64,000 nt of DNA from Sanderia malayensis (Eukaryota > Cnidaria > Scyphozoa > Semaeostomeae > Pelagiidae), in NCBI GenBank assembly GCA_013076295.1, contig RQOL01000374.1:248001-312000 (forward strand). The letters are read 5' to 3'. The position numbers and the translations under genes were made by a program. The notes beneath the pieces were generated by a model, which was not told the origin of the DNA, made no database searches, and saw nothing but the letters and a program-made list of their open reading frames with translations. Shown one piece after another: positions 1-13,500 of the stretch; positions within the stretch are counted from its first letter, which is position 1; each line of letters opens with the position of its first letter.

Positions 1-1
1 G

Positions 2-343
2 GAGACAGCGCACGGTATTCGTAGTGGTTGTTCAATTACTCTCGCTTTGCTTGGCGTTCCCCCCTCTGAAATCGCTACGTTCATTGGCTGGAAATCTGAT
101 GGCATGGCATCTCATTACACACAGTGCGACAAGATTCTTGCTGTCCATGATCCAGTTTCCCGACTTGCTGCAGAAGCCTCTTCGAGTGCCTCCTCGATTG
201 GCTCCGATTTCCGGACAATGAATTCCTTAGCAGGCTTCACTCCCTTACATCCGAAATTGACCCTCCCACCTCCCGCAGCGACGGCACTGAGCCAACTCCT
301 CTTCTCTCAAAAAGCGAGCCTCCTCGCACTCTCCACATCTTAG
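2..343 (+). pseudogene. Tyrosine recombinase, C-terminal part (cut by window edge)
   Basis: The frame is open from base 2 to the stop at 343, so the start lies outside the window. The first residues give an H-x-x-R box (AHGIR), followed by a leucine-rich helix, a G-W box (FIGWKSD) and a tyrosine in SHYTQ. This is the order of the second half of a tyrosine-recombinase catalytic core: His, second Arg, His/Trp, nucleophilic Tyr. The remaining 65 or so residues are Ser/Ala/Pro-rich and carry no motif. Such enzymes cut and rejoin DNA and occur in Crypton, DIRS and Ngaro elements. The first catalytic Arg would be upstream and is not visible. It lies just before the 290-bp repeat at 440. Whether it belongs to the same element is unknown. 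Confidence 0.6.
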
Positions 344-439
344 CCAGTTTGAGAGTAGAACAATGGCTTTCAGTGGGAATAGGTTACTATCCCCTGCTAT
401 TTATCGTTCCGCCATTCCATTACTCGTCGCAATTGCTGA

Positions 440-731
440 GGCTTGTTGCCTCATTGGATGTCAGAGGAAGGTTTCCTTGCTGCGGATTAATATGATATAT
501 CTTTTTTGTGGGATCTGAATGTTATAGTTTGGGTTGGTTATGATTTTGCGGTTGTTGAATTCTAGGTCACGAAAAAGAGAAGGGAAAGGTTGTTCTAAAC
601 ATAAAACTTGAAATCTCGTATGCAGAAGGTACTGTTTGTATTTCTCAATCGAGTCTCAAATTTCATCTATTTTTTTTGGTAGCAAGAGAGAAGCAAGTTT
701 TTAAACTTTTTGGTTCCTTCTAAGATTTTTT
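440..731 (+). repeat. Direct repeat, copy 1 (about 290 bp)
   Basis: This sequence recurs almost unchanged at 14698-14986 in the same orientation. It begins at ggcttgttgcctc and ends near ccttctaagatttt. Copy 1 lies just upstream of the first exon of the Ulp1-type gene, so it may hold its promoter or 5' leader. The rest of 343-851 contains no gene I can see. Confidence 0.85.
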
Positions 732-850
732 GAAGCGTTACCCCGCGTTACAAGCTTTTTTTCTTTTAGCAGTTGTTCGGGCTAAAATCGTTTCTGATTG
801 TTTGTGATCACTCTACTTTGCTAATTGCTTTGTTGTTTTATAACATTATA

Positions 851-3800
851 ATGGATTCTGATAGTGAAGATAATAGCTCCTTGACCGAAGGTGAAGTAGA
901 TATGCCTGATCACACTCAGCAAAGTCAGAGTCAGGAGCCTAAACGGAAGAGAAGGAAACAATCTTACCACACATCTTACAAAAATAAGGTGTTACGTCTG
1001 AGTAAGCGTGTATGTAAATTATTGTTTTCTGCGATTTATGATGTTTATTTATTAAATTTATTTATCCGCTATTTTTTTCAACATTGTAATATATTTTCCC
1101 TGTAATTATGATTCGTTTTTGTCGCCTTGTGGTGCTCATCAGCTTAATTCTCTTGTAATTCAATAGTGTAGTGCTGTAATTGGTGATGATCAACAACGAT
1201 CGAGACATGTCTTGGAGTTTGAAAAACGTTGTTTTCTTTCTCAAATGTTTTCTATTTACTCGCCCCTCGGAAATATTATAGATAACAATTTTGAATCTCT
1301 TCATGTTTGATTCGTTATCTAAACTGACAAAAAACTATTAATCTCAATAGTTCATGATAATTATATAATTTCAAAAACACAGTGACAAATTTACCTTGCC
1401 AGGAAGAGTATTATGATATAGATATAATTCTAGCAGGAGAACAGAAAAAGGCAAACAAATAAGCAAAAACAGATTTCAAATGAGCATGTTTGCTCAGATA
1501 GAATCGCAATATAATCACAATAGGAGGATGCTTGACATCCTGCAATAATAGCTCTAATTCTAAATGTTATTTATTCAATGTTTAAGTTTAACTGTACATC
1601 ATAGGTTGTTGTTCCATGTATTTATCTACCTTTCTTTCAAATGATACAATCAATTCTGATTCTACAATTATTTGTCAATTCTGATTCTGTCATTATTGAT
1701 GAATCAGGTCTCCAAATTGGCTGGTAAAGAGAAAGCAAGACCAATGGCTGTCCTCTTAATTTACAAGTTGGGCAATAAAATACACTATGAAGGTAAGAAA
1801 GGATCAACTAATTCATAATGCTGTGCTATTGTATATGTATGCATCTAAAGTACTAATAACTGATGCATCTGTCACTTATGTCACTGATAATTTTTTCTTA
1901 CAAGGAAATCCTTCAATGGTGGCAGCTTTCAAGAATAGTAAGGAAGTTGCCACAATTATTGACGAATCCTTAGTAGGAATAGATGGCATGCCAAAAACTA
2001 AAAAACCAAAGGGAGAGAATTTTGTGAATGAAGACATTGTGAGAACTTTGGTTGGTGAGTTTATTCCTCGTTTAGTTGTAGTTGTACCTTCAATTATCAT
2101 ATTCAGCCATATAGCTTGGCCAAATAAATATTTCTTTTTATAATTTCCATTCCTTGTGTCTGATCATGAGCTGTCATACACTGAATATGCATGTTCCTTC
2201 AATGATGTTGATTGGTGACTTGGGACTAAAGGAGAATAAACAAATATTAATATAGGTAACTTCAATCTACAGATAAAGGAGTCCATGAAGTGTTAAAAGA
2301 TGATTTGGTCTCTTTGATCACTTCATATGCAACTGGAGGTAGAAGAGTGAGAAACTTCTGGGGAATATCAAATGCAGATATAAACAGACCTGACACTTGG
2401 TGGCCACAAGATATCCCATTCTCTTCACCAAATATAAGAGAAAGAGATGCAAGTGAAGGTAATTGTATCTTGTATGACAGTATTTTTTATAATAACCTTT
2501 CTTGAGCAATTCTATTGTCTGGTTTCTCTGAGTAAGACGATTTACAGTTATACAATAAATTCTCCTGGAGTATTTTTTCTCAATTTACTATACCATTTAT
2601 TGAGTGCACTGACTCCCTTATCTATTGATTGCAACATTTCTAAATTTTTTTGAAATATTTACAAAGATGGTTGTTTATGTTTTATATAATATTGTCTTTC
2701 CCAAAGAAGCAAAACATGGAAATTCTGATTTTTATATATGATTTCTACATGATTTTGCAGATAAACCTGTGCTTACATCAGAGCACATTTCGAGGCTTGG
2801 GGAAGCAGCCACGGAGGATATATTAAAAAATGGGTATGTATCTGTGTTTCTTTAATTGCAACTGCAGGAATATAATGAAATATTTAAACACTAGAGACAA
2901 GGAATAAAGCTGATGGTTTGTCATGTATTATTATTCAAATAGAGCAATAAATGGAACTCATGTAATAATGAAAGCATCGTGTAATAACAAATTAAGTTTC
3001 GTGCATGTTATCCCATTCATAGATTGGCTGAAATGCTTTCTGAATGTGCAGATGAACAAGAAGTAAATAAGAGAGAGGTTTGTGGTTCTCTTGCCTTTAT
3101 GCCAAATCCTGCCTTATTCTCTGTGCAGATCCAAGACCAGTATTCAAATTTGCCAAATCATTTTGTATGACATTTCTTACTCTACTAATTCATTCATTTG
3201 TTCATTTGTATAGAGGAACTATTGTCTGCAATTTAAATTAGTGTTTAATGTAACAATCCTGTATTCAGACCATTGTAGAGTTTAACATGAATTTGGAAAA
3301 GTTGGAAAACTCGGATAACTTGAGCTTGGCAACATCACAGAATGAGGTATTTCTATCTATCCACATGACAATGCAAGTAACGTTTCTGAGATGGCAAACT
3401 CTAAATTATCTACAAGCACATTTAGTAGCCTACCTTAGATGTTCTGTTGTATATTTTTTGTAATATGCTGAATTTTTACTGACATTTTTTGCGTGTTGTT
3501 TCCTTATCTTCTTCTATAAATCTCTTTATGGACAGGTTGGAGAATCTTTCCAAAATATTGAATCAACTCCGACTCCCAGAAACATCTTATCCGTAAATAA
3601 AATTTCAATACCAGTTTCCGTACTATTTTCGCATATATTTGATCTAATTTACTATCATTTCCTCCCTTCGGGAAAGGATTGTTATTTCGAGAATAGAATG
3701 TGACAGACATATTAATTCTTTCACAGGCAGTTGAGCGACTGAAAAAGGCTCCCACAGCAGACATGTCTCCTAACGCTATGCCACGAGAACAGCACTTGCA

Positions 3801-6800
3801 CCTTGTAAGTATCAGGAAATAAATTTGGCGCAAATTGTGTGAGCATCTATGCAAAAAATTGCTTTTAAAATCGGAAACATGGCGAAACATAGTAAATACT
3901 AAAGCTTACTAAAGCTTACTAAAGCTTTAGTATCAACATTCGCCAAGCTTTCATTTCTTGCCAAGATGAACTTTATAAAAGCAATTTTGAAGTTTTGTAC
4001 CGATCAAAGACTGTTCTATGCAAAAATGTCTCTTTTATAGATGAGAAAAGCCGAAAAAGGGCTGAGGTTACTCAGAGGGTGCTGGTTATTTGCCCATTTT
4101 AATTGTGCTCTTCCAATTTTCGTATGCTTCCACGCCTTTGTGCTAGAGCATCAATCGGATAGTTTTCTCCTTTTCATTTACCTTCGATATTTGTTGCAGA
4201 TTTTAAATTGCATTAGCCGTTCTGAATTTTTTTCCAGGCTGATAAATCCATGGCAGCACTGGCCAGTTTCAATTGTAAAGATTGGAAATCCTTTGCACGC
4301 AGTGTTTCAGAGGTTGATTGTCAACATATAGAACAATGCCAAGCTTTCATTTCTTGCCAAGATGAATTTTATTTAAGAAATATGCCAGGCTCGCTAGATG
4401 TCACCGACCAAAAGTAACCTACTTTTCACTTATAAGCATAAGCATGCTCTTCTACTTATCGTAACTTACTTGATTTGATGTGGTGGCCTTCGAACGTTGA
4501 CTAGTAGTGATGAGATCCTTTTATCGCTTTATTAAAATGTAAAATACAAGCACCATTACCTACCTACCACTGTCGCTTATTATATGGGCTTTCACAGTAT
4601 GGTAATTGCAATTACTTTTTATTCAGGCATTCTAAAAGAGGCATCCTCCCAAGTGGGATGGTTGTAGGCACAGCTACCTCATTCGAGGGGAGCTTGTATA
4701 AAGCTGTTTCCAGATTGTTGTTTGGAAATGAAGCAACATCTGTAATTTTGCGACTGCTGTCCATAGTTGAAGCTGTGAACCACACTAATCACTACGTAAA
4801 TGAGGTAATAGTAAACCATTAGTCTACTGTGGTTAATTATTCTATTCTCTGTCATGCAAGTGATGCATGGAATGATCTGAATCACATGTATGATTTCTTT
4901 TCACAGTACCGTGAACGCTGTATTACTGTTGACGCAGTGAACAGGATGATTTTTGCTCTCTCAACATCGAAAGTCTTCCATTCTCGACCCAGAACTCGAA
5001 AAGCCAGTGCAAGAGAAATCTTGCGCTTTGCAATTGAAAGTGAGATCCTGGAAATGGCAAAAGAGGACTGTCCTTCTGGTATATAAATTTTCAATACATT
5101 TATAGAAATATAAATGTTCAATAAGTTACTGTCCCATCAGGTTGACATTTCCCTTTGAAGTACCATTGAATTAAATCCACTCTATAGTAATTGACGCTGC
5201 ACTAATGTTATTGATACTCTGTTGTAGTAATATTTTCTTATAAGCAATAGGTGGCCAATGAGAGCAGGGTCAGTTTCATAAGACGTCAATTAAAAACTTT
5301 GGAGATCGCAGCTGCTCAGTTTCTTTTTTTTTCAGGACTTCTGCAAGTTCGTTTTTTGGCAACTGTTCTTTTGCGAGGCATTAACGTATACTCGCCATGC
5401 AATGAAGAATTGACCGGCTTCATGTCTCCTTGCTCGTGCTTTGATTCAAAGTATGACCCAATCAACATCCTGCTCGAGAACTCCTCAGAGATATTTTATC
5501 CAAATACGTTCACTCCTCTTTTCTGGAAAACAGGTACTTTTTGACCGAGTGTCTTCAATTAGGTAGTAATCGATATTTTAGGGAACATTATTCAGTGAGG
5601 AAAAAGATTTCAACATCTCTGTTCTGTTAAGTATTTGCTGGTTTCTGCTGGTAGAAATTTTCATTTATTTGAAGCTCCAAGATCACCTACATTGCCGCTG
5701 CCACAGCAAAGACTTGAAAAGTTGTGCACTGCAAAAACGTACCTTGGTTGCCATGCCAAGGAACAAGATTTTGACACTTGGGTCACTTGCAGAGGCTGTC
5801 ACCTACTGTACCACGCTGCTTGTAGTGGACTTGGTGGGAATGAAAGGGAATTTTTATGCTGTGTCCCTTCGGAGGAAAGGCATGGGCTAATGGGGAATCC
5901 TGGCTCATATTTAATGGACAAATTACTCCCGGAAACAAATTGGTAAGATTCTCGTTCATAAAATTTGTCCTTCCTTGTTTGAATATTGATAGCTGTTTAT
6001 TGTAACCATTCCATGCCTACTTTGCTCGTTCTGCAATACTTGCGATGTTTACGGTTTCATCCATATCATACGTTCCAGTGGTATATATCTGCCGTCTGAT
6101 GTATGAGACTTTCACAATTGTATAGAGACAATCATCTATTTCATTTTGTTATAGTATTTTAAAATGGCCGCCACCTGTCATGAAGCCGAAAGCCTCAGAG
6201 GGAACAGTGATTTTGTCGATGTTCGATTTGTACACTGTACATTCAGATGGCATAACTTCATCTATAGTGAATTTTTGGTTAAGGTAAGGTGTTTAAGTCC
6301 TATGCCTTATGCTCTATGCCCTATTCCGCTTATTCAGCTTGAGTACATGATGAGTTTGAAGGGTGCATCGAGTGGATGGAAAGATTTTTCCCTATTTTCT
6401 GTAACTAATGTTCGCAACGTGGATAAAACCTGAAACCCAACATTTTTAATCTGCTGTGTAATCCATCATATTATCAATATTTCTATTATGTAAATGGGTA
6501 CTTATCAGTTATTCACTTGCAGTTTCTTGCAGAATTCGGTCTTGAGGAATGAAAATGCTCTTGTAGCATCAACTGAAAATGCAAGCACCATATATGCATC
6601 AAACAACATGTCAAAAAAACGACTCAGAAATCTGTTCCCTCGTGACCAAATCAGTGGATATGACCTATTAATCTTCCCGTGTGTAATAAGGTAACATATG
6701 TCAATGTTTTGAAGATCAAGCTATTTTTGCATTTCGTAAGAAATGTCTCCTTCTGTTCACTTCTAACAGAGTCCTACTTCCTTCTGTCGCTTGCGACAAT

Positions 6801-8411
6801 TATTTTAATTATTTCTGAGAAAGAAATCTTCAGCAATGTTCGTGCATTTTTTTGCAAGGGAAATAGACCAAGATTATATTGCTTCAAGGTTAGCTTCAAG
6901 GAACATTCAAAGTTATCCTTACTCTTGTTTTTGTTTTAGTGAGTTGTGGCACTGGGTAGCCTTCATATTTTCAAGATCTCAAAAATGGTACGTTCTTGTC
7001 ATATAATAGTTACTTGCGACTGGTTTCCATAGGTTGTTATCCCCATCTTTCATATTCGTTTTCTGGGTTGTTAAGGTTCTGATGCATGAATTTCGTAGAT
7101 AGCTACCGTTTTACTTATTAATGTTACTTGCTTCTAGATGCATTTCAGGTCGAGTTGTCAAACCTTTAGTCAAACGTTATATGCAATTTCTGCACTTTTT
7201 GTTTCGCCAATGTATTCACATCATTACATTATTCTGCTGCTTGTTCTAATCGATTCTTTGTGTAATTGAGCTATTTTGAGCTAATTATACTTTATAATCT
7301 CCATAACGTGTACATAGGAACTTTTCTTCACTCAGGATGTGTGTGCTTGATTCCCTTGGGCAAGGCGAGGAGCTCAGTGGCAGTCTTAAGCTGTTTGAAA
7401 TTGCTGTCAATGCATTAGAGGAATTGGAGGGAACACCTAGAACAAGCTTCCGTTACATGGCAGTTGATGTATGTAATCGTTATCTTGTAGTGTTTTAGAA
7501 CTTTATTGAAAATGATCTCTGTTGCCTTCTCATCTCTTGATGAATTCTAGATATGTTTGCGTTTTATGATAACCGATGTGTTGGCTTCTTGGGCTACTAT
7601 AACTGACACTATTTTTGCATTTTACCATTTGCATTCATTTATTATATGGCGTTACAGGATGAATCTCCTCAACCCGGTAACGGTGAAATTGGATTAGCTC
7701 TTGTCAGAAAAAAACATGTTTTTGAGATGAGCACTGCTAGCAGACAAGCCTGCATGTCCACTACTTAACACATCCATGCCATATTTTAGGGCATCTCGTT
7801 GCTTTCGGGTCCATACATCAAACTGTCGTCCGAATATTGTCCATTACTTAGCTAGTTACTTACTTTTCCACATAGCTACGAGAAAGCTTGTTTTCTTGGA
7901 ATGTAATCTTCTATTAACTAACTGCCATTGCATGTTTGGAACATCGACTACGTAAATACAACAGATGCGTCAGATCATTACCAGATAAATGTTGCTCTGT
8001 TACTACTCATTTTTTATTATTTTGGCTGGAATCCTGTGCTATATTAATTTTGAAATTACCTTTTTAGGCACCAAAACAGACCAACAACATTGACTGTGGC
8101 CCGATGATACTGTTATTTGTGGAGGCATTAATTCGAGAAGTGTGAAAATTTCATTCTCTTTGATTGCACGATTTTGTGTTTCGAAACTCACTTGTTACTT
8201 GCCTTCGGATTATCTAAATAATTACCTGCTTAAACCCATTATCCTCTCGGCATTTCCTTTTCATCTTATTCCATTTTTTCTTTCATAGAACTTTGAAATG
8301 GAAAATGGAATCGTCGTACTTGACAAAGATATGGAAACGGCGAATGATTTAAGAAGAAAAATCATTTATCAAATATACACTTTAAAGCGAGAACAATCAG
8401 ACAAAAGATAA
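851..8411 (+). CDS. Multi-exon protein with OTU-like region, PHD-like finger and Ulp1/C48 cysteine protease
   Basis: About 15 exons can be followed by GT/AG borders and matching phase: 851-1009, 1708-1792, 1905-2054, 2273-2458, 2761-2833, 3023-3077, 3269-3346, 3536-3592, 3727-3804, 4238-4413, 4627-4804, 4907-5078, 5336-5533, a finger exon about 5660-5943, then 6533-6690, 6940-6987, 7336-7468, 8068-8139 and 8289-8411 (stop TAA). Exons 4627-5533 resemble the OTU-like fold (FEGSLYKAVSRLLFG, late FYPNTFTPLFW), though the usual catalytic Cys is not evident. The finger exon has W-V-T-C-x2-C-x4-YH-x2-C. The last exons carry a full Ulp1 set: His in HWVAF, Asp in VLDSLG, Gln and Cys in PKQTNNIDCGPM. 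Ulp1 enzymes remove SUMO or related modifiers. The joins around 4041 and 5534-6532 are uncertain. It faces a KDZ-type transposase gene and is probably transposon-borne. Confidence 0.7.
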
Positions 8412-9145
8412 GAGCGAGCTTTGGTAATTAATATAGTTTAATTAATAAGTACTTAATAAATAAGTAGATTCATAGATCAGCAATTAATAGCTAGATAAGT
8501 AGATTCATGTAAAGCCTGGTCTACATTGGGCCTTCGGAGATGTTGGAATCCCAAACAACTAAACGTGAAATGTCAAAACGCTCCTGTCAATGACTGGATG
8601 AAGGGGATAGAGCTAGTTTTTTCCAACTACCCCATTTTGACGATATCATTCAGCCATCTAGGCCTCCAATGATTGCAATGACTTGATGTAAATCAATTTT
8701 ATCATTGCAATTTAATCTATACAATTACAATGAAAACAAGAAGTCCCTTATTGTAATAGAATCGTAGCCACGAGTATCGGCCATGACAATGAAAAACGTC
8801 ATTTTTTTTAAGTAAAGCAACTATTCAAGTTGCTATTTGATTCTCCTTTGGTTTTTATACTTTTAATTCGGAGTATCCAACTATTACGAAGTCGGTATTT
8901 GTTAGCAACTTTTTACCTTTGCAATTATATTATTTTAGATTTCTACATTAAATTTTCAATGTACCACACATGATTGCTGGGAAGCAAAGCATGTAAACAC
9001 CCCATCCACTTGATGACGTCAACCTCTAATCGGGTGTATTCTCAAACTAAGTACTTAGTTCTGAATAATGTTTCTCATCATAATATCAATCTAGCATCTG
9101 CAAGAGAATTAAAAATTGTCAATGTTAGGGAAACCTCCTTTCTTT
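8412..9145. other. Intergenic, no gene recognised
   Basis: AT-rich spacer between the 3' end of the Ulp1-type gene and the 364-bp satellite. A short direct repeat (agtagattcat) occurs twice near 8463 and 8500. No credible reading frame or terminal repeat was seen. Confidence 0.5.
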
Positions 9146-10470
9146 GTACCCGGTGGTAAGCAACAGATTTCGTTGCTTCCCACTCGTGCGTTAAAAACGT
9201 ACCTTATTTAGTTGGAATTCCAAAAACATTGCAGCATTTATATTTGAATGGTCTTTTGAAGACGTTTTCAGTTCCAGTTCGCCTAGTTAGATGTCTTTAG
9301 GCTGCTATTTTCAAGATTTTCTGCGGTTGGTGAATCATTGTAAATCCTTAATCGAAAGCCGTGACAATCTATGGGTGTGCATGGAATATCACAGAGCAAT
9401 GAGTTAGAACACAAGGTAACACAAATCGCATGCTTTATTATGCAAAAACTAAGCAAATGTATTGCTTCTCCAGAGAATAGACGATAATTTAGAATTTTCC
9501 ATCATTTTTGGTATCCGGTGGTAAGCAACAGATTTCGTTGCTTCCCACGGTGCGTTAAAAACGTACCTTATTGAGTTGGAATTCCAAAAACATTGCAGCA
9601 TTTATATTTGAATGGTCTTTTGAAGACGCTTTCAGTTGCAGTTCGTCTAGTTTGATGTCTTTAGGCTGGCATTTTCAATATTTTCTACGGTTGGTGAATC
9701 ATTATAAATCCTTAATCGAAAGCCGTGAAAATCTATGGGTGTGCATGGAATATCACAGAACAATGAGTTAGAACACAAGGTAACACCAATCGCATGCTTT
9801 ATTAGGCAAAAACTAAGCAAATGTATTGCTTCTCCAGAGAATAGACGATAATTTAGAATTTTCCATCATTTTTGGTATCTGGTGGTAAGCAACAGATTTC
9901 GTTGCTTCCCACGGTGCGTTAAAAACGTACCTCATTGAGTTGGAATTCCAAAAACATTGCAGCATTTATATATGAATGGTCTTTTGAAGACGTTTTCAGT
10001 TGCAGTTCGTCTAGTTTGATGTCTTTAGGCTGGCATTTTCAATATTTTCTACGGTTGGTGAATCATTATAAATCCTTAATCGAAAGCCATGCCAATCTAT
10101 GGGTGTGCATGGAATAGCACAGAGCAATGAGTTAGAACACAAGGTAACACAAATCGCATGCTTTATTATGCAAAAACTAAGCAAATGTATTGCTTCTCCA
10201 GAGAATAGACGATAATTTAGAATTTTCCATCATTTTTGGTATCCGGTGGTAAGCAACAGATTTCGTTACTTCCTAGATGTTAAAAACGGTGCGTTAAAAA
10301 CGTACCTTATTGAGTTGGAATTCCAAAAACATTGCAGCATTTACATTTGAATGGTCTTTTGAAGACGTTTTCAGTTGCAGTTCTTCTAGTTGGATGTCTT
10401 TAGGTTGGTATTTTCAATATTTTCTATATTTGCAATAAAACAATACTGCTTCTCCAGAGAAAAGACGATG
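9146..10470 (+). repeat. Satellite, period about 364 bp, roughly 3.6 copies
   Basis: Units start at 9146, 9511, 9875 and 10239, each opening with gtaYcYggtggtaagcaac. The last unit carries a short insertion near 10275 and decays after about 10430. Each unit contains a small hairpin (AAGCAAC ... GTTGCTT). The short reading frames inside the units are by-products of the repeat. It lies between the two convergent genes. Confidence 0.9.
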
Positions 10471-10542
10471 AGTTAACACAAAACGGTGAGCTAGTACAAA
10501 TTACGTATTACTTGGCAAAAATCACAAAAGTGCATTGTTTCT

Positions 10543-13500
10543 CTATTTACGTTTTTGCCGTGTTAAATTGTTTCGATACCACAAATATAGCTGTGTGTGA
10601 CCCATGAAATTGTCATGCTTCATGTACGAGAGCGATGGTTTTATTCTTTTCAGGCATGAGTTCATCTGCTCATTGATCTGGTGGCTATTTATGCCTTTTA
10701 ATGCTGGATACATATCCATTTTGTAGCCAATACTGCACGCTGGAAAGAAACAGTATATGGTTTCATAAGACATTTTGTTCTAGAACCATTTCAGATTAGT
10801 CACAGCGATTTAACACGCCCGAATATTTGAATAAAGAAACAATATATTTGTGTTAGTTTTTGCAAAGTAATTCATGTTAGTTTACGAATCGATAGTCAAT
10901 GGACCGTTTATCTTTTGTACCATTCTTTCAATCTTAAACAATTAGAAATTACCGGTATGATTTCTCCAATGTAATCTATCAACCAAAAACCAAGTATTCT
11001 TAAAGAAGTCCGGCTGGCAATTCAGGCAGTATTCGTGGAGGTTGCAGGCATTATCATAAATAATGCATTCTGGAGCTGTGCAAAGAAGTTATTATAGTAT
11101 TTTAGAATGTTAGTGGTGAATGGGTTGAGAGCTGTTTTGATATAACACTGCATAAGATAGTTAATCATATTCTGTTAGTACTTCTTAGTTCAAGCTTTAT
11201 TCAATCTCAAAAGTCCTGTTATCTGTCAGAAAGAATACCGAAGCATTCACGTTAATAGTATTCTATTATATTATATAAAATATATTCCATGAATATCTGT
11301 TCAAAGCACGGCCGTTTTTGATTATGAAATGATCTAGTTCATAGTTACTTCATGAAATGTTAAAGGATAGGGATAACCGACATAACCTACCTTCAGAAAA
11401 CCGTGTAAAAATTGTAGTGAAAGGCACGTCTGGAGACTCGTTCGTCAGCATAATCTCGAATCCATAGCAAATTTCTAAGAAGAAAATTCATTTCCATTGA
11501 AGTAAATGGGAATGTATGATACAACGGTAAAGTATGTTACGGCATAAACCAAGGGAAATCTAAGCAGTCGTTTCTTTCTGACTTTGGTTAAATCCATTTC
11601 TACAATGTATAAATGTCTCCTGTTTCGTTAAGATGAACTGGGCATGGGAATAGCAGAGTGATATAGCTACATACAGCGCCAGATGTGGCTATAATTTGGA
11701 GGAAATCAAAAAAGATGGTTATGCCATGACTCTTTATGTGCCATTCGTGTATGCTGGGTGCATGTGTTCATTGATTTGCTACATTTTCTTTTCTTTCTTA
11801 ACACTATGTAACAGAGCAAGAGCAAGAGCAAGAACATAATTTAAAAGAGGAGTTCAACTAACCATGCTCACAAAATATCGTGAAAATACCAGGTAAGAGA
11901 GAAGGATGATTGGTACTTATTTTGTGGCAGCTTCCTTTCCCTGTGTCTGTTTTCTTCTCATCCATTGCATAACATCCTCTTATGCGTTGCTCTCTAAGAA
12001 TGGGCCAATAGCTGTAAATAGAGGGCTGCTATGATAATCTTCATTATTTGTGAATGGAACTGTTGCCTTCTCTCGTAGTAGCTGTAGAACAGGGAAAAGC
12101 GCTTCTGGAAATCTGAAGTTGGGCAGTGAAATGATTATTTTCTGCAATACTGGAAACTTATTCTCCAAAACACGAAGGATATCTGTGTCAGACCCATTAC
12201 GAGAACGCAGCAGTTCATCAATAGCAGCTAGAAGCTCTTCGTCAGGATGAAGCAATCCACAAACTGGTGTTGAAGAAGAAAGCGCCTCTATAAAATAACG
12301 CCATGGTTTGGGACAAGAGAAAGCGGATGGGCGAAACCTTTGACCATGTTGTGTCACCATATATTGATGGTCCTCGATCATTGTAGACTGCTGAAGGTGA
12401 TCAACTAAAGCATGAATCTCCATGTTATTCTCTCTCAGATATTCCATCAACAATTCAAAGTCTTCGGCGGAGAGAAGCTTCTTCCTTTGTCTATTGGTGC
12501 CGGCATATCGCTGCAGTAGCGAGCGATATTCTTTCTTTTGCATCAGGATTCGATCATGATATTTGCTAGAAACAAATTTTCAGCGACTTCAGCATTCTCT
12601 ATTAGTACTAACCCCATATTTTCATATAGGCCTACATTTGAAAAATTTAACTGCATAAAAACAGCAAAATATAGTCTGCCTTGACACACTTACCTGCGTC
12701 GTGGAATAACAATTTCACCATCACTGTTGATGTTTTCAAGAAATACCTGCCATGGGGTAAACTCCTTTCGGAAAGACAATGACGTCGCATCCATTATGAG
12801 GACTGATGGATGGTTTTTGCAAACTTTGCATTCAAAGCCCAAAGCATAGTCGATGTCTAGGAGCCGCAAAAAGGCATACCAGGAACTTTTAAATTTGTTG
12901 TATGTCAGTCCCTTGGCAAGATTTCCGTATCCATCTTCTTCCTTTTCCCGTATATAGATGGTATGAAACACATAGATGGGCATTCTAAAAGAAATAATTC
13001 ATGAAGCGATAGTGATAATATAAGAATAGCCCTATCTCGATTTCGTGAATCAGTCCCAGCGTGGAATCAAAAAAAGCTTAGCTGTTAATCAGGCTTGTTA
13101 GAGTATTACATAAATGAGAACTCACATTCCATGTAGAAAGCTGAGCATAAATCTTCGCAGTAATTTATGACTAACAAAATATATATTCATGTTGATAATG
13201 CCGTCTCTAAGGCCATCATATGGCATACAATTGTGACACTCTTCATTGCTGCAGGGCAACAGGTAGACTGTAAAAAACTGAAACAAACTTATGGTTTTAA
13301 TCTAATCTGGTATATTGATGCGGCCGTGTTTAGTGGATGATATTAAGTCGAGGTTGAAGCTAGCAAAGCTTGAAAAAGTAGAGCAATAGCTCCTTTAGGT
13401 TGCACAGTTCATGCCATTTTTAGAAGTCTCGAAATCTTTTAAATTTACTACAAAAATATTATGCATATGCTGAAAACATGATCTAAAACGCATTTTAAAT

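Noticed and set aside
9571..10117. Two similar 60-66-codon frames (MSWNSKNIAAF...)
   Set aside because: Both sit in satellite units, lack support elsewhere in the array and differ only as the repeats do.
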